From positions 1-64,000 of the forward strand of contig JAXMEQ010000013.1 of assembly GCA_046348225.1 (NCBI GenBank): DNA of 64,000 bases, given 5' to 3'. The translations under genes were made by a program, and so were the position numbers. Shown here in pieces: positions 23,881 through 31,830 of this stretch; the first letter of the stretch is position 1, and each line of letters begins with the position of its first letter. The DNA comes from JAXMEQ01 sp046348225 (GTDB taxonomy: Bacteria > Pseudomonadota > Gammaproteobacteria > Burkholderiales > Burkholderiaceae_C). The notes under the pieces are model-generated. The model had not been told where the DNA came from. It did no database searches and saw nothing but the letters and a program-made list of their open reading frames with translations.

Positions 23881-25044
23881 ATGCGCCAAGCCATCCAGAA
23901 CCTCGAAGAATCGAAAATCCGTGAAGTGGCCAACGCCGGCATGGGGCGCACCGACGTGCTGGCCTTCTGGTTTGGCGAGAGCGATGAGGTCACGCCCGGT
24001 TTCATCCGCGAGGCGGCGATCAACTCCCTCCAGAAGGGCGAGACCTTCTACTCCCACAACCTGGGCTTGCCCGAGCTGCGGGCGGCGATCGCTGCCTACA
24101 TGAGCCGCCTGCACGGCCCGGTGGCGTCTGACCGCATCGCCGTGACCTCGGGCGGCGTCAACGCGCTGATGCTGGCCATGCAGGCGCTGGTGGACGCGGG
24201 CGACGAAGTGGTCGCCGTCACGCCGGTCTGGCCCAACCTGACGGCGCAGCCGCTGATTCTGGGGGCCCGGCTCAGGACGGTATCGCTGCAACCCCGGGCT
24301 GGCGCCTGGACGCTGGACCTGCCCGACCTGCTGGCGGCGGTGACGCCCGCCACCCGGCTGCTGGTGCTGAACGCCCCCAACAACCCCACCGGCTGGACCC
24401 TGACGCGCGCCGAGCAGCAGGCCATCCTCGCGCATTGCCGCCAGACCGGAACATGGATTCTGGCCGACGAGGTGTACGAACGGCTGTTCTACGAAGCGAG
24501 CCCCAATGGCTGCGCGCCGAGCTTCCTGGACCTGGCCGAACCCGAGGACCGGCTGGTGGTGGTGCACAGTTTTTCCAAGAGCTTTCTCATGACGGGCTGG
24601 CGCCTGGGCTGGCTGGTGATGCCGCCAAGCCTGACGCCGCACATGGGCAAGCTGGTGGAGTTCAATACCTCCTGCGCCAGCGTGTTCACCCAGCGTGCCG
24701 GCGTTGTGGCGGTCCAGCGGACCGATGAGGTCACGCCGGGTGTGGTGGCCCATCTCAAAGCCTGCCGCGACACGCTGGTGCCGCTGCTGCAGGCCCTGCC
24801 TGGCGTGCAGGTGGCGCCCGCCCCGGGCGGGATGTACGCCTTTTTCCGGCTCGAAGGCCAGCCCGATGCCCTGGCCACCGCCAAACGCCTGGTCGCCGAA
24901 GCCGGCCTGGGCCTGGCCCCCGGCAACGCGTTTGCGCCCGAGGCGCAAGGCTGGCTGCGCTGGTGCTTTGCGTCGAAAGACCTGGCCAGGCTGGTGCAGG
25001 GCGTGGATCGGCTGGAATCCTGGCTGGCCACCCAGGCAGCCTGA
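23881..25044 (+). CDS. PLP-dependent aminotransferase (class I/II)
   Basis: A 387-aa fold-type I aminotransferase. The cofactor-binding features are NAPNNPTG (164-171), DEVYE (196-200), and the Schiff-base lysine K233 in HSFSKSFLMTGWRLGW. R-containing C-terminal stretch LRWCFASKD would hold the substrate carboxylate. Family relatives are aspartate or aromatic aminotransferases; the sequence does not settle the substrate. It is separated from the preceding gene by 21 nt but has its own -10-like box. Confidence 0.9.
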   Translation: MRQAIQNLEESKIREVANAGMGRTDVLAFWFGESDEVTPGFIREAAINSLQKGETFYSHNLGLPELRAAIAAYMSRLHGPVASDRIAVTSGGVNALMLAMQALVDAGDEVVAVTPVWPNLTAQPLILGARLRTVSLQPRAGAWTLDLPDLLAAVTPATRLLVLNAPNNPTGWTLTRAEQQAILAHCRQTGTWILADEVYERLFYEASPNGCAPSFLDLAEPEDRLVVVHSFSKSFLMTGWRLGWLVMPPSLTPHMGKLVEFNTSCASVFTQRAGVVAVQRTDEVTPGVVAHLKACRDTLVPLLQALPGVQVAPAPGGMYAFFRLEGQPDALATAKRLVAEAGLGLAPGNAFAPEAQGWLRWCFASKDLARLVQGVDRLESWLATQAA

Positions 25045-25059
25045 ATCCGTCGCCCGGGC

Positions 25060-25065
25060 TATAAT
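25060..25065 (+). promoter_or_regulatory. -10 box of the rpsO promoter
   Basis: A perfect TATAAT in the gap before rpsO, about 85 nt before the start codon. The expected -35 position holds no good TTGACA match, so the promoter may depend on an extended -10 or an activator. Confidence 0.65.
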
Positions 25066-25149
25066 CCTAGCGTTTTGCATTCCGCAGAACGCACGTTGGG
25101 GCGCAGTTCCAGCCCCCAACGCAAGTCAAAAACCCATTCAGGAATTGAT

Positions 25150-25413
25150 ATGACCGCTTTGAACAAGGCCGAAGTCGTAAAGGCCAACGCGCGCAGCGCC
25201 ACCGACACGGGCAGCCCCGAAGTGCAGGTTGCACTGCTGACCGCCCGCATCAACGAACTCACCCCGCACTTCAAGACGCACGCCAAGGACCACCACGGCC
25301 GCCGTGGCCTGCTGCGCATGGTGAACCGTCGCAAGAGCCTGCTGTCCTACCTCAAGGACAAGGACGCCGAACGCTACACCGCGCTGATCGCCAAGCTGGG
25401 CCTGCGCAAGTAA
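25150..25413 (+). CDS. rpsO: 30S ribosomal protein S15
   Basis: An 87-aa protein, normal length for S15, which binds the central domain of 16S rRNA. Landmarks are TGSPEVQVALLTARINELT and DHHGRRGLLRMVNRRKSLLSYLK. It opens the conserved rpsO-pnp pair. AGGAA is present just upstream of the ATG. Confidence 0.98.
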   Translation: MTALNKAEVVKANARSATDTGSPEVQVALLTARINELTPHFKTHAKDHHGRRGLLRMVNRRKSLLSYLKDKDAERYTALIAKLGLRK

Positions 25414-25431
25414 ACAGGATTGAATGACAAG

Positions 25432-25467
25432 GCGCCTGAGTTAGTTCATCGCTAGCTCAGGCGCTTT
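25432..25467 (+). terminator. Stem-loop after rpsO
   Basis: GCGCCTGAG pairs with CTCAGGCGC (9 bp) across 15 nt, followed by only three T residues. It lies 18 nt after the rpsO stop and resembles the rpsO attenuator of E. coli, which allows partial read-through into pnp. Confidence 0.7.
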
Positions 25468-25499
25468 GCACTTCGGAGACGGCCAGACGGATACGCGCT

Positions 25500-25543
25500 G
25501 TGTCATTCCACAAGCCACCGGGCGGTGTTTTATGGAATGGCAT
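25500..25543 (+). promoter_or_regulatory. pnp leader hairpin, probable RNase III site
   Basis: TGTCATTCCA pairs with TGGAATGGCA (10 bp including a G-U pair); an internal loop leads to a second CCACC/GGTG stem with a GGGC loop. It lies about 70 nt before the pnp start. In E. coli, RNase III cuts a hairpin in the same position and PNPase then represses its own mRNA; I infer the same here. Confidence 0.65.
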
Positions 25544-25614
25544 CGTGTTCAGACCGCCAGCCTCCGGGCCCCGGGTGCAGCCTCATGCACCCCACAACCC
25601 AAGGAGCAACGAAC

Positions 25615-27792
25615 ATGAGCATTTTCAACAAAGTCACCAAGACCTTCCAGTGGGGCCAGCACAAGGTCACGCTGGAGACCGGCGAAATCGCCCGCCAGGC
25701 GTCGGGCGCCGTGGTGGTGGACATCGAAGGCACCGTGGTGCTGGCCACCGTGGTGGCGTCCAAGTCGGCCAAGCCCGGCCAGGACTTCTTCCCGCTGACG
25801 GTGGACTACATCGAGAAGACCTACGCCGCCGGCAAGATCCCCGGCAGCTTCTTCAAGCGTGAAGCCAAGCCCAGCGAACTCGAAACCCTGACCAGCCGCC
25901 TGATCGACCGCCCGATCCGCCCGCTGTTCCCCGAAGGTTTCCTGAACGAGGTGCATGTGGTCATCCACACCGTCTCGCTGAACCCCGAAGTCGACCCCGA
26001 CATCGCCGCCATGATCGGCTCCAGCGCCGCGCTGGCCATTTCCGGCGTGCCGTTTGCCGGCCCGATCGGTGCCGCCCGCGTGGGTTACATCAACGGCGAA
26101 TATGTGCTGAACCCCGGCCAGACCCAGCGCAAGGATTCGCTGCTGGACCTGGTGGTGGCGGGCACCGAAGCCGCCGTGCTGATGGTGGAGTCCGAAGCCC
26201 AGCAGCTATCGGAAGAGATCATGCTGGGCGCCGTGGTGTTCGGCCATGAGCAGAGCAAGATCGCCATCAACGCCATTCATGAATTGGTGCGCGACGGCGG
26301 CAAGCCGGCCTGGGAATGGACGGCCCCGGCCAAGGACGAGGCCCTGATCGCCAAGGTGACGGCGCTGGCCGAAGAGAAGCTGCGCGCCGCCTACCAGCTG
26401 CGCAACAAGCAGGCCCGCACCCAGGCCACGCGCGAAGTGACGGCCGCCACCCTGGCCGGCCTGAAGGCCGAGGGCGTGGAGTTCGACAGCGCCGCGGTCG
26501 AAGGCATGCTGTTCGACATCGAAGCCCGCATCGTGCGCAGCCAGATCCTGGCCGGCGAGCCGCGCATCGACGGCCGTGACACCCGCACCGTGCGCCCGAT
26601 TGAAATCCGCAACAGCGTGCTGCCGCGCACCCACGGCTCGGCCCTGTTCACCCGTGGCGAAACCCAGGCCCTGGTGATCACCACGCTGGGCACCGAGCGC
26701 GACGCACAACGCATCGACGCGCTGATGGGCGAGTTTGAAGACCGCTTCATGTTCCACTACAACATGCCGCCCTTTGCCACCGGCGAAGTCGGCCGCATGG
26801 GCTCCACCAAGCGCCGCGAAGTGGGCCACGGCCGCCTGGCCAAGCGCGCGCTGGTGGCCGCGCTGCCGAGCAAGGAAGAATTCCCGTACACCATCCGCGT
26901 GGTGTCGGAGATCACCGAATCCAACGGCTCGTCGTCCATGGCGTCGGTGTGCGGTGGCTGCCTGTCCATGATGGACGCCGGCGTGCCGATGAAGGCGCAT
27001 GTGGCCGGCATTGCCATGGGCCTGATCAAGGAAGGCAACCGCTTCGCGGTGCTGACCGACATCCTGGGTGACGAAGATCACCTCGGCGACATGGACTTCA
27101 AGGTGGCCGGCACCACCAACGGCGTGACCGCCCTGCAGATGGACATCAAGATCCAGGGCATCACCAAGGAGATCATGCAGGTGGCGCTGGCCCAGGCCAA
27201 GGAAGCCCGCATGCACATCCTGGGCAAGATGCAGGAGGCGATGGGCGGCGCCAAGACCGAGGTCTCGCAGTTCGCCCCGCGCCTGTACACCATGAAGATC
27301 AACCCGGAGAAGATCCGCGACGTGATCGGCAAGGGCGGCGCCACCATCCGCGCGCTGACCGAGGAGACCGGCTGCCAGATCAACATCGAGGAAGACGGCA
27401 CCATCACCATCGCCGCCACCGACGCCGCCAAGGCCGACGAGGCCAAGAAGCGCATCGAGCAGATCACCGCAGAAGTGGAAATCGGCAAGGTCTATGAGGG
27501 CCCGATCACCAAGATCCTGGACTTCGGCGCCCTGGTCAACCTGCTGCCCGGCAAGGACGGCCTGCTGCACATCAGCCAGATCGCCCACGAGCGCGTGGAG
27601 AAGGTCACCGACTACCTGAGCGAAGGCCAGATCGTGCGCGTGAAGGTGCTCGAGACCGACGAAAAGGGCCGCGTCAAGCTGTCCATGAAGGCGCTGCTCG
27701 ACCGTCCCGCCATGCCGCCGCGTGAGCCGCGTGAATCGCGTGAACCGCAAACCCAGGCGCCGGCAGCCGCACCGGCTCAGCCGCAGGAGTGA
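25615..27792 (+). CDS. pnp: Polynucleotide phosphorylase
   Basis: A 725-aa 3'-5' phosphorolytic exoribonuclease. Two RNase PH-like domains (residues ~10-145 and ~320-550) flank a helical domain; then a KH domain with DVIGKGGATIRALTEETGCQINIEEDG and an S1 domain (VEIGKVYEGPITKILDFGALVNLLPGKDGLLHISQI). The last 25 residues are a Pro/Arg/Ala-rich tail. The start at MSIFNKVTKTFQWG has AAGGAG upstream. Second gene of rpsO-pnp; a palindromic repeat follows the stop codon. Confidence 0.98.
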   Translation: MSIFNKVTKTFQWGQHKVTLETGEIARQASGAVVVDIEGTVVLATVVASKSAKPGQDFFPLTVDYIEKTYAAGKIPGSFFKREAKPSELETLTSRLIDRPIRPLFPEGFLNEVHVVIHTVSLNPEVDPDIAAMIGSSAALAISGVPFAGPIGAARVGYINGEYVLNPGQTQRKDSLLDLVVAGTEAAVLMVESEAQQLSEEIMLGAVVFGHEQSKIAINAIHELVRDGGKPAWEWTAPAKDEALIAKVTALAEEKLRAAYQLRNKQARTQATREVTAATLAGLKAEGVEFDSAAVEGMLFDIEARIVRSQILAGEPRIDGRDTRTVRPIEIRNSVLPRTHGSALFTRGETQALVITTLGTERDAQRIDALMGEFEDRFMFHYNMPPFATGEVGRMGSTKRREVGHGRLAKRALVAALPSKEEFPYTIRVVSEITESNGSSSMASVCGGCLSMMDAGVPMKAHVAGIAMGLIKEGNRFAVLTDILGDEDHLGDMDFKVAGTTNGVTALQMDIKIQGITKEIMQVALAQAKEARMHILGKMQEAMGGAKTEVSQFAPRLYTMKINPEKIRDVIGKGGATIRALTEETGCQINIEEDGTITIAATDAAKADEAKKRIEQITAEVEIGKVYEGPITKILDFGALVNLLPGKDGLLHISQIAHERVEKVTDYLSEGQIVRVKVLETDEKGRVKLSMKALLDRPAMPPREPRESREPQTQAPAAAPAQPQE

Positions 27793-27803
27793 GTGACGCA
27801 ACT

Positions 27804-27832
27804 GCTATCTTTTTGATAGCGCCTCACGCAGT
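27804..27832. repeat. Dispersed palindromic repeat downstream of pnp
   Basis: GCTATCTTTTTGATAGC, a perfect 6-bp stem with a 5-nt T loop, followed by GCCTCACGCAGT. It is the most regular copy of the family and lies in the gap between pnp and the next gene. Confidence 0.8.
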
Positions 27833-27861
27833 ATCCGCGCGGGTTGGAAGCCTCAAAGACC

Positions 27862-28869
27862 ATGAAAGCCGTTGAAATCAGCAGTTTTGGCGGGCCCGAC
27901 GTCCTGCGTCTGGCCGACCGGCCTGCGCCGGTGGCGGGCGCGGGCGAGGTGCTGATCCGGGTGGCGGCCAGCGGGGTCAACCGCCCCGATGTGTTGCAGC
28001 GCACGGGCAACTACCCGGTGCCGCCGGGCGCATCAGACATCCCTGGCCTCGAAGTGGCCGGCGTGATCGAGTCGGGTGACGCGCAGGCCATGGCCGCTGC
28101 GGGCTTCAAGCCCGGCGACCGCGTCTGTGCACTGGTGGCCGGTGGTGGCTACGCCGAGCTGTGCGTGGCACCCGTGGGCCAGTGCCTCCCGGTTCCCGCA
28201 GGTCTGGACGCTGTGCAGGCCGCGTCCCTGCCAGAGACGTTTTTCACGGTCTGGAGCAATGTCTTCGACCGTGCCCGCCTGCAGGCGGGCGAGACCCTGC
28301 TGATCCAGGGCGGCTCCAGTGGCATTGGCGTGACGGCGATCCAGATGGCCAAGGCCATGGGCGAGCGCTCGGGCGGACCTCCGATCCGGGTGATCGTCAC
28401 CGCCGGCAGCGACGACAAATGCGCCGCCTGCCTGAAGCTGGGGGCCGACCATGCCATCAATTACAGGACGCAGGACTTTGCCGAAGAGGCGAAGCGCCTG
28501 ACGACTGGTGCGGGCGTGAACGTGATCCTGGACATGGTGGCCGGCGCCTACGTGGCGCGCGAGCTGGAATGCCTGGCCGAAGACGGACGGCTCGTGATCA
28601 TCGCTGTGCAGGGCGGCATCAAGAGCGAGATCAACGCCGGGCTGGTGCTGCGCAAGCGGCTCACCGTCACCGGCTCCACGCTGCGGCCGCGGCCGGTGGC
28701 CTTCAAGGCCGCGATCGCGCAGGCCTTGCGCCAGAACGTCTGGCCACTGATTGAAAAAGGCGCCGTCCAGCCGGTGATTCACAGCACCTTTGGCGCGGCC
28801 GATGCGTCCGCCGCGCATGCGCTGATGGAGTCCAACCAGCACATCGGCAAGATTGTCCTGACCTGGTGA
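27862..28869 (+). CDS. NAD(P)H quinone oxidoreductase, zeta-crystallin-like MDR family
   Basis: A 335-aa medium-chain dehydrogenase/reductase without catalytic zinc ligands, as in quinone oxidoreductases (QOR/PIG3 type). It opens MKAVEISSFGGPDVLRLAD, has ASGVNRPDVLQRTGNYPVPPGASDIPGLEVAGVI and the nucleotide motif LLIQGGSSGIGVTAIQMAKA. A TTG six codons upstream is an alternative start, but the ATG gives the family N-terminus. tpiA follows 4 nt after the stop, so the two are probably cotranscribed. Confidence 0.9.
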   Translation: MKAVEISSFGGPDVLRLADRPAPVAGAGEVLIRVAASGVNRPDVLQRTGNYPVPPGASDIPGLEVAGVIESGDAQAMAAAGFKPGDRVCALVAGGGYAELCVAPVGQCLPVPAGLDAVQAASLPETFFTVWSNVFDRARLQAGETLLIQGGSSGIGVTAIQMAKAMGERSGGPPIRVIVTAGSDDKCAACLKLGADHAINYRTQDFAEEAKRLTTGAGVNVILDMVAGAYVARELECLAEDGRLVIIAVQGGIKSEINAGLVLRKRLTVTGSTLRPRPVAFKAAIAQALRQNVWPLIEKGAVQPVIHSTFGAADASAAHALMESNQHIGKIVLTW

Positions 28870-28873
28870 TGCC

Positions 28874-29632
28874 ATGACCAAGAAAAAACTCATCGCGGGC
28901 AACTGGAAGATGAACGGCAGCATCGAGGCCAACGACGCGCTGGTGCGTGCCGTGGTTGCCGGGCTGGCGGACGCCGCCTGTACGGCTGCGGTGTGCGTGC
29001 CCGCGCCGTATCTGGCCCAGGTGCAGATGTTGCGCAAGGGCTCAGCGCTGGAGCTGGGCGCGCAGGACGTGTCGGCCCACGACAAGGGCGCCTACACCGG
29101 CGAGGTGTCGGCCGCCATGCTTCGCGAGTTTGGTGTGCGCTACGCCATCGTCGGCCATTCGGAGCGCCGTCAGTACCACGGCGAGACCGATGCGCTGGTG
29201 GCTGACAAGGCCCGGGCTGCGCTGGCCCAGGGCATCACGCCGATTGTCTGCGTGGGCGAAACGCTGGCGCAGCGCGACGCCGGGCAAACGGAAGAAGTGG
29301 TCAAGCGCCAGCTGGCCGCCGTGATCCACACCAACGGCCACTGCATCAGTGAAGTGGTGGTGGCCTACGAGCCGGTCTGGGCCATTGGCACCGGCAAGAC
29401 GGCGACGCCCGCGCAGGCGCAGGCGGTGCACGCCGTGCTGCGGGCCCAGCTCCAGGCCGCGACGCCGAAGGCTGGCCGTGTGCAGATCCTCTATGGCGGC
29501 AGCATGAATGCCGCCAACGCGGCCGAACTGCTGGCCCAGCCGGACATCGACGGCGGCCTGATCGGCGGAGCCTCGCTCAAGGCCGCCGATTTTCTGACGA
29601 TTATTGCTGCAGCCGGCGCCAGTGCTGCGTGA
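28874..29632 (+). CDS. tpiA: Triosephosphate isomerase
   Basis: A 252-aa TIM-barrel enzyme interconverting dihydroxyacetone phosphate and glyceraldehyde 3-phosphate. Catalytic residues K12 (GNWKMN), H95 (IVGHSERR) and E166 (AYEPVWAIGTGK) are all present, as is the phosphate loop YGGSMNAANA. The last codons and the stop lie inside a degenerate copy of the dispersed repeat. Followed by secG after 26 nt, a common arrangement in proteobacteria. Confidence 0.97.
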   Translation: MTKKKLIAGNWKMNGSIEANDALVRAVVAGLADAACTAAVCVPAPYLAQVQMLRKGSALELGAQDVSAHDKGAYTGEVSAAMLREFGVRYAIVGHSERRQYHGETDALVADKARAALAQGITPIVCVGETLAQRDAGQTEEVVKRQLAAVIHTNGHCISEVVVAYEPVWAIGTGKTATPAQAQAVHAVLRAQLQAATPKAGRVQILYGGSMNAANAAELLAQPDIDGGLIGGASLKAADFLTIIAAAGASAA

Positions 29633-29655
29633 GCTGCTATGAATTTAGGAGTAAT
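29623..29655. repeat. Degenerate dispersed repeat spanning tpiA end and secG leader
   Basis: TGCTGCGTGAGCTGCTAT followed by an AT-rich stretch. The GCGTGA part supplies the last Ala codon and the stop of tpiA, and the AT-rich part contains the AGGAG ribosome-binding site of secG. Confidence 0.55.
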
Positions 29656-29658
29656 TGA

Positions 29659-30084
29659 ATGAACGTTTTTCTCACCATCATCCTTGCGGTGCAGATGCTT
29701 TCTGCGCTCGGCATGATCGGGCTGATCCTGATCCAGCATGGCAAGGGTGCCGACATGGGCGCTGCCTTTGGCAGCGGCGGTTCCGGCAGCCTGTTTGGCG
29801 CCAGTGGCAGTGCCAACTTCCTGTCGCGCACCACGGGCGTTCTGGCTGCGGTGTTCTTTGTCTGCACCTTGCTGCTGGCTTACTTCGGCAACCTGCGCCC
29901 GGTCAGCTCCGGCAGCGTGCTCGAGGGCGCTGCGGTAACGGCGCCCGCACCCGGGGTTGCGGCTTCTGGCGCAGCGCAGATCCCGGGTACCAGCGCGCCC
30001 GCTCCTGCTGTCACGCCGGCTGCGCCCGCCGCGGCGGTGCCCGCAACGCCCGCATCCGGGGCGGCCCAGATTCCGACCAAGTAG
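29659..30084 (+). CDS. secG: Protein translocase subunit SecG
   Basis: A 141-aa SecYEG component with two membrane helices (about residues 2-24 and 56-76) separated by the conserved loop HGKGADMGAAFGSGGSGSLFG. The C-terminal 60 residues are a Pro/Ala-rich cytoplasmic tail in which AASGAAQIPGTSAPAP-like sequence recurs (GAAQIP occurs twice). AGGAG is 9 nt upstream of the ATG. Upstream of tRNA-Leu and nuo. Confidence 0.95.
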   Translation: MNVFLTIILAVQMLSALGMIGLILIQHGKGADMGAAFGSGGSGSLFGASGSANFLSRTTGVLAAVFFVCTLLLAYFGNLRPVSSGSVLEGAAVTAPAPGVAASGAAQIPGTSAPAPAVTPAAPAAAVPATPASGAAQIPTK

Positions 30085-30118
30085 TCACCGCTTTAATGCG
30101 CTCGCTCAGGGCGAAAAC

Positions 30119-30134
30119 ACCCTGAATTCAGGGT
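30119..30134. promoter_or_regulatory. Perfect 16-bp palindrome between secG and tRNA-Leu
   Basis: ACCCTGAATTCAGGGT is a perfect inverted repeat with no spacer. It lies 35 nt after secG and 70 nt before the tRNA. It could be an operator for the tRNA-nuo transcript or the stem of a weak secG terminator; without a U-run, an operator seems likelier. Confidence 0.4.
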
Positions 30135-30203
30135 AAACTCGTAGACTGCCCGGAAAGCCAAAAATCGCGGGATTCCTCATGCGATCCGGGCAAGCAGACG
30201 ACC

Positions 30204-30288
30204 GCCGTCGTGGTGAAATTGGTAGACACGCTATCTTGAGGGGGTAGTGGCGAAAGCTGTGCGAGTTCGAGTCTCGCCGACGGCACCA
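30204..30288 (+). tRNA. tRNA-Leu (GAG)
   Basis: An 85-nt gene including encoded CCA. The acceptor GCCGTCG pairs with CGACGGC, with A as discriminator. The anticodon stem CTATC/GGTAG encloses loop TTGAGGG, giving anticodon GAG (CUC/CUU). The T arm is GCGAGTTCGAGTCTCGC. The variable arm is long, as in class II leucine tRNAs. It precedes nuoA by 57 nt and is probably on the same primary transcript. Confidence 0.96.
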
Positions 30289-30345
30289 GACATGAGGGCC
30301 TGACGGTTCAAGCCGGCGGGTCCAAGCGTTGATCCGAACCACACG

Positions 30346-30705
30346 ATGAACCTCGATCAGTACCTCCCCGTCCTCTTGTTCATTCTGGTCGGCGTGGGTG
30401 TCGGCGTGGTGCCGCAAGTGCTGGGCTGGATCCTGGGCCCCAACCGCCCCGACGCGGAAAAAAACTCCCCTTACGAATGTGGCTTCGAGGCCTTCGAAGA
30501 CGCGCGCATGAAGTTCGACGTGCGTTACTACCTCGTGGCCATCCTGTTCATCCTGTTCGACCTTGAAATCGCGTTCCTGTTTCCGTGGGCCGTGGCGCTC
30601 AAGGACATCGGTGCGACCGGCTTCTGGGCCATGATGGTTTTCCTGGGCATCCTCGTCGTTGGCTTTGCCTACGAGTGGAAAAAAGGCGCCCTGGACTGGG
30701 AATAA
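30346..30705 (+). CDS. nuoA: NADH-quinone oxidoreductase subunit A
   Basis: A 119-aa membrane subunit with three helices (about 8-30, 62-82, 90-108). The family signature YECGFEAFEDARMKFDVRYYLVAILFILFDLE is complete and contains the conserved Cys and acidic residues of the quinone-site loop. First of 14 genes of the complex I operon. There is no obvious Shine-Dalgarno before the ATG. nuoB follows after 15 nt. Confidence 0.97.
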   Translation: MNLDQYLPVLLFILVGVGVGVVPQVLGWILGPNRPDAEKNSPYECGFEAFEDARMKFDVRYYLVAILFILFDLEIAFLFPWAVALKDIGATGFWAMMVFLGILVVGFAYEWKKGALDWE

Positions 30706-30720
30706 CAAGGACACATTGCC

Positions 30721-31200
30721 ATGGCAATCGAAGGCATCCTCAAGGAAGGCGTTGTCACCACCACGGTCGACAGCGTCATCAACTGGGCCAAGACCGGCTC
30801 GCTCTGGCCCATGACGTTCGGCCTGGCCTGCTGCGCGGTCGAGATGATGCACGCCGGCGCGGCGCGCTACGACATTGACCGCTTCGGCATGCTGTTCCGC
30901 CCGAGCCCGCGGCAGTCCGACCTGATGATCGTGGCGGGCACGCTGTGCAACAAGATGGCGCCGGCGCTGCGCAAGGTCTATGACCAGATGCCCGAGCCGC
31001 GCTGGGTGTTGTCCATGGGCTCTTGCGCCAATGGCGGTGGCTACTACCACTACAGCTATTCGGTGGTGCGCGGCTGCGACCGCATCGTGCCGGTCGACGT
31101 GTACGTGCCGGGCTGCCCGCCCACGGCCGAGGCGCTGCTGTACGGAATCATCCAGCTGCAGCAGAAGATTCGCCGCACGCAGACCATTGCGCGCGTCTGA
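30721..31200 (+). CDS. nuoB: NADH-quinone oxidoreductase subunit B
   Basis: A 159-aa peripheral-arm subunit carrying the terminal [4Fe-4S] cluster N2. The ligands C37, C38 (LACCAVEMMH), C102 (GSCANGGGYY) and C132 (PGCPPTAEAL) are present. It sits next to the quinone site with NuoD. AAGGA precedes the ATG. Confidence 0.98.
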   Translation: MAIEGILKEGVVTTTVDSVINWAKTGSLWPMTFGLACCAVEMMHAGAARYDIDRFGMLFRPSPRQSDLMIVAGTLCNKMAPALRKVYDQMPEPRWVLSMGSCANGGGYYHYSYSVVRGCDRIVPVDVYVPGCPPTAEALLYGIIQLQQKIRRTQTIARV

Positions 31201-31209
31201 GGGAAAGCA

Positions 31210-31818
31210 ATGACTGTTTTTGCCGTCAATCCCGAAGCACTCAAGGACACCATCGCCGCCACGCTGGGCGACAAGGCGCGCAGCATCGTCGTGCGCCTGG
31301 GTGAGGTCACCGTCACCGTGGCGCCTGCCGATTACCTGGAAGCGGCCCGTACCCTGCGCGACGCGCCGGGCTGCAGGTTCGAGCAGCTGATGGACCTGTG
31401 TGGTGTCGATTACTCCGAGTACCGCGAAGGTGGCTGGGAAGGCCCGCGCTATGCCGTGGTGTCGCACCTGCTGTCGGTCAGCCTGAACCAGCGCGTGCGC
31501 CTGAAGGTGTTTGCACCTGACGACGGCCTGCCGTTGGTGGACTCGGTTACCGGCATCTGGTCTGCGGCCAACTGGTTCGAGCGCGAGGCGTTCGACCTGT
31601 TTGGCATCGTGTTCGAAGGCCACGAGGACCTGCGCCGCATCCTGACCGACTACGGCTTCATCGGCCACCCGTTCCGCAAGGACTTCCCGACCTCGGGCCA
31701 TGTGGAAATGCGCTACGACCCCGAGCAGAAACGCGTGATCTACCAGCCGGTGACGATCGAGCCTCGCGAGATCACGCCCCGCATCATCCGCGAAGACAAC
31801 TACGGGGGCCTGCACTAA
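31210..31818 (+). CDS. nuoC: NADH-quinone oxidoreductase subunit C
   Basis: A 202-aa peripheral subunit, encoded separately from nuoD (in E. coli they are fused). It has LMDLCGVDYSEY, the signature WFEREAFDLFGIVFEGHEDLRRILTDYGFIGHPFRKDFP, and a C-terminal RIIREDNYGG. GAGGGAAAG precedes the ATG; nuoD follows after 12 nt. Confidence 0.97.
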   Translation: MTVFAVNPEALKDTIAATLGDKARSIVVRLGEVTVTVAPADYLEAARTLRDAPGCRFEQLMDLCGVDYSEYREGGWEGPRYAVVSHLLSVSLNQRVRLKVFAPDDGLPLVDSVTGIWSAANWFEREAFDLFGIVFEGHEDLRRILTDYGFIGHPFRKDFPTSGHVEMRYDPEQKRVIYQPVTIEPREITPRIIREDNYGGLH

Positions 31819-31830
31819 GCAGTTTGTGCC

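Noticed and set aside
22645..25119. An 824-codon open frame antisense to the binding-protein and aminotransferase genes
   Set aside because: It spans two real genes and the gap between them, and shows only shadow-type composition.
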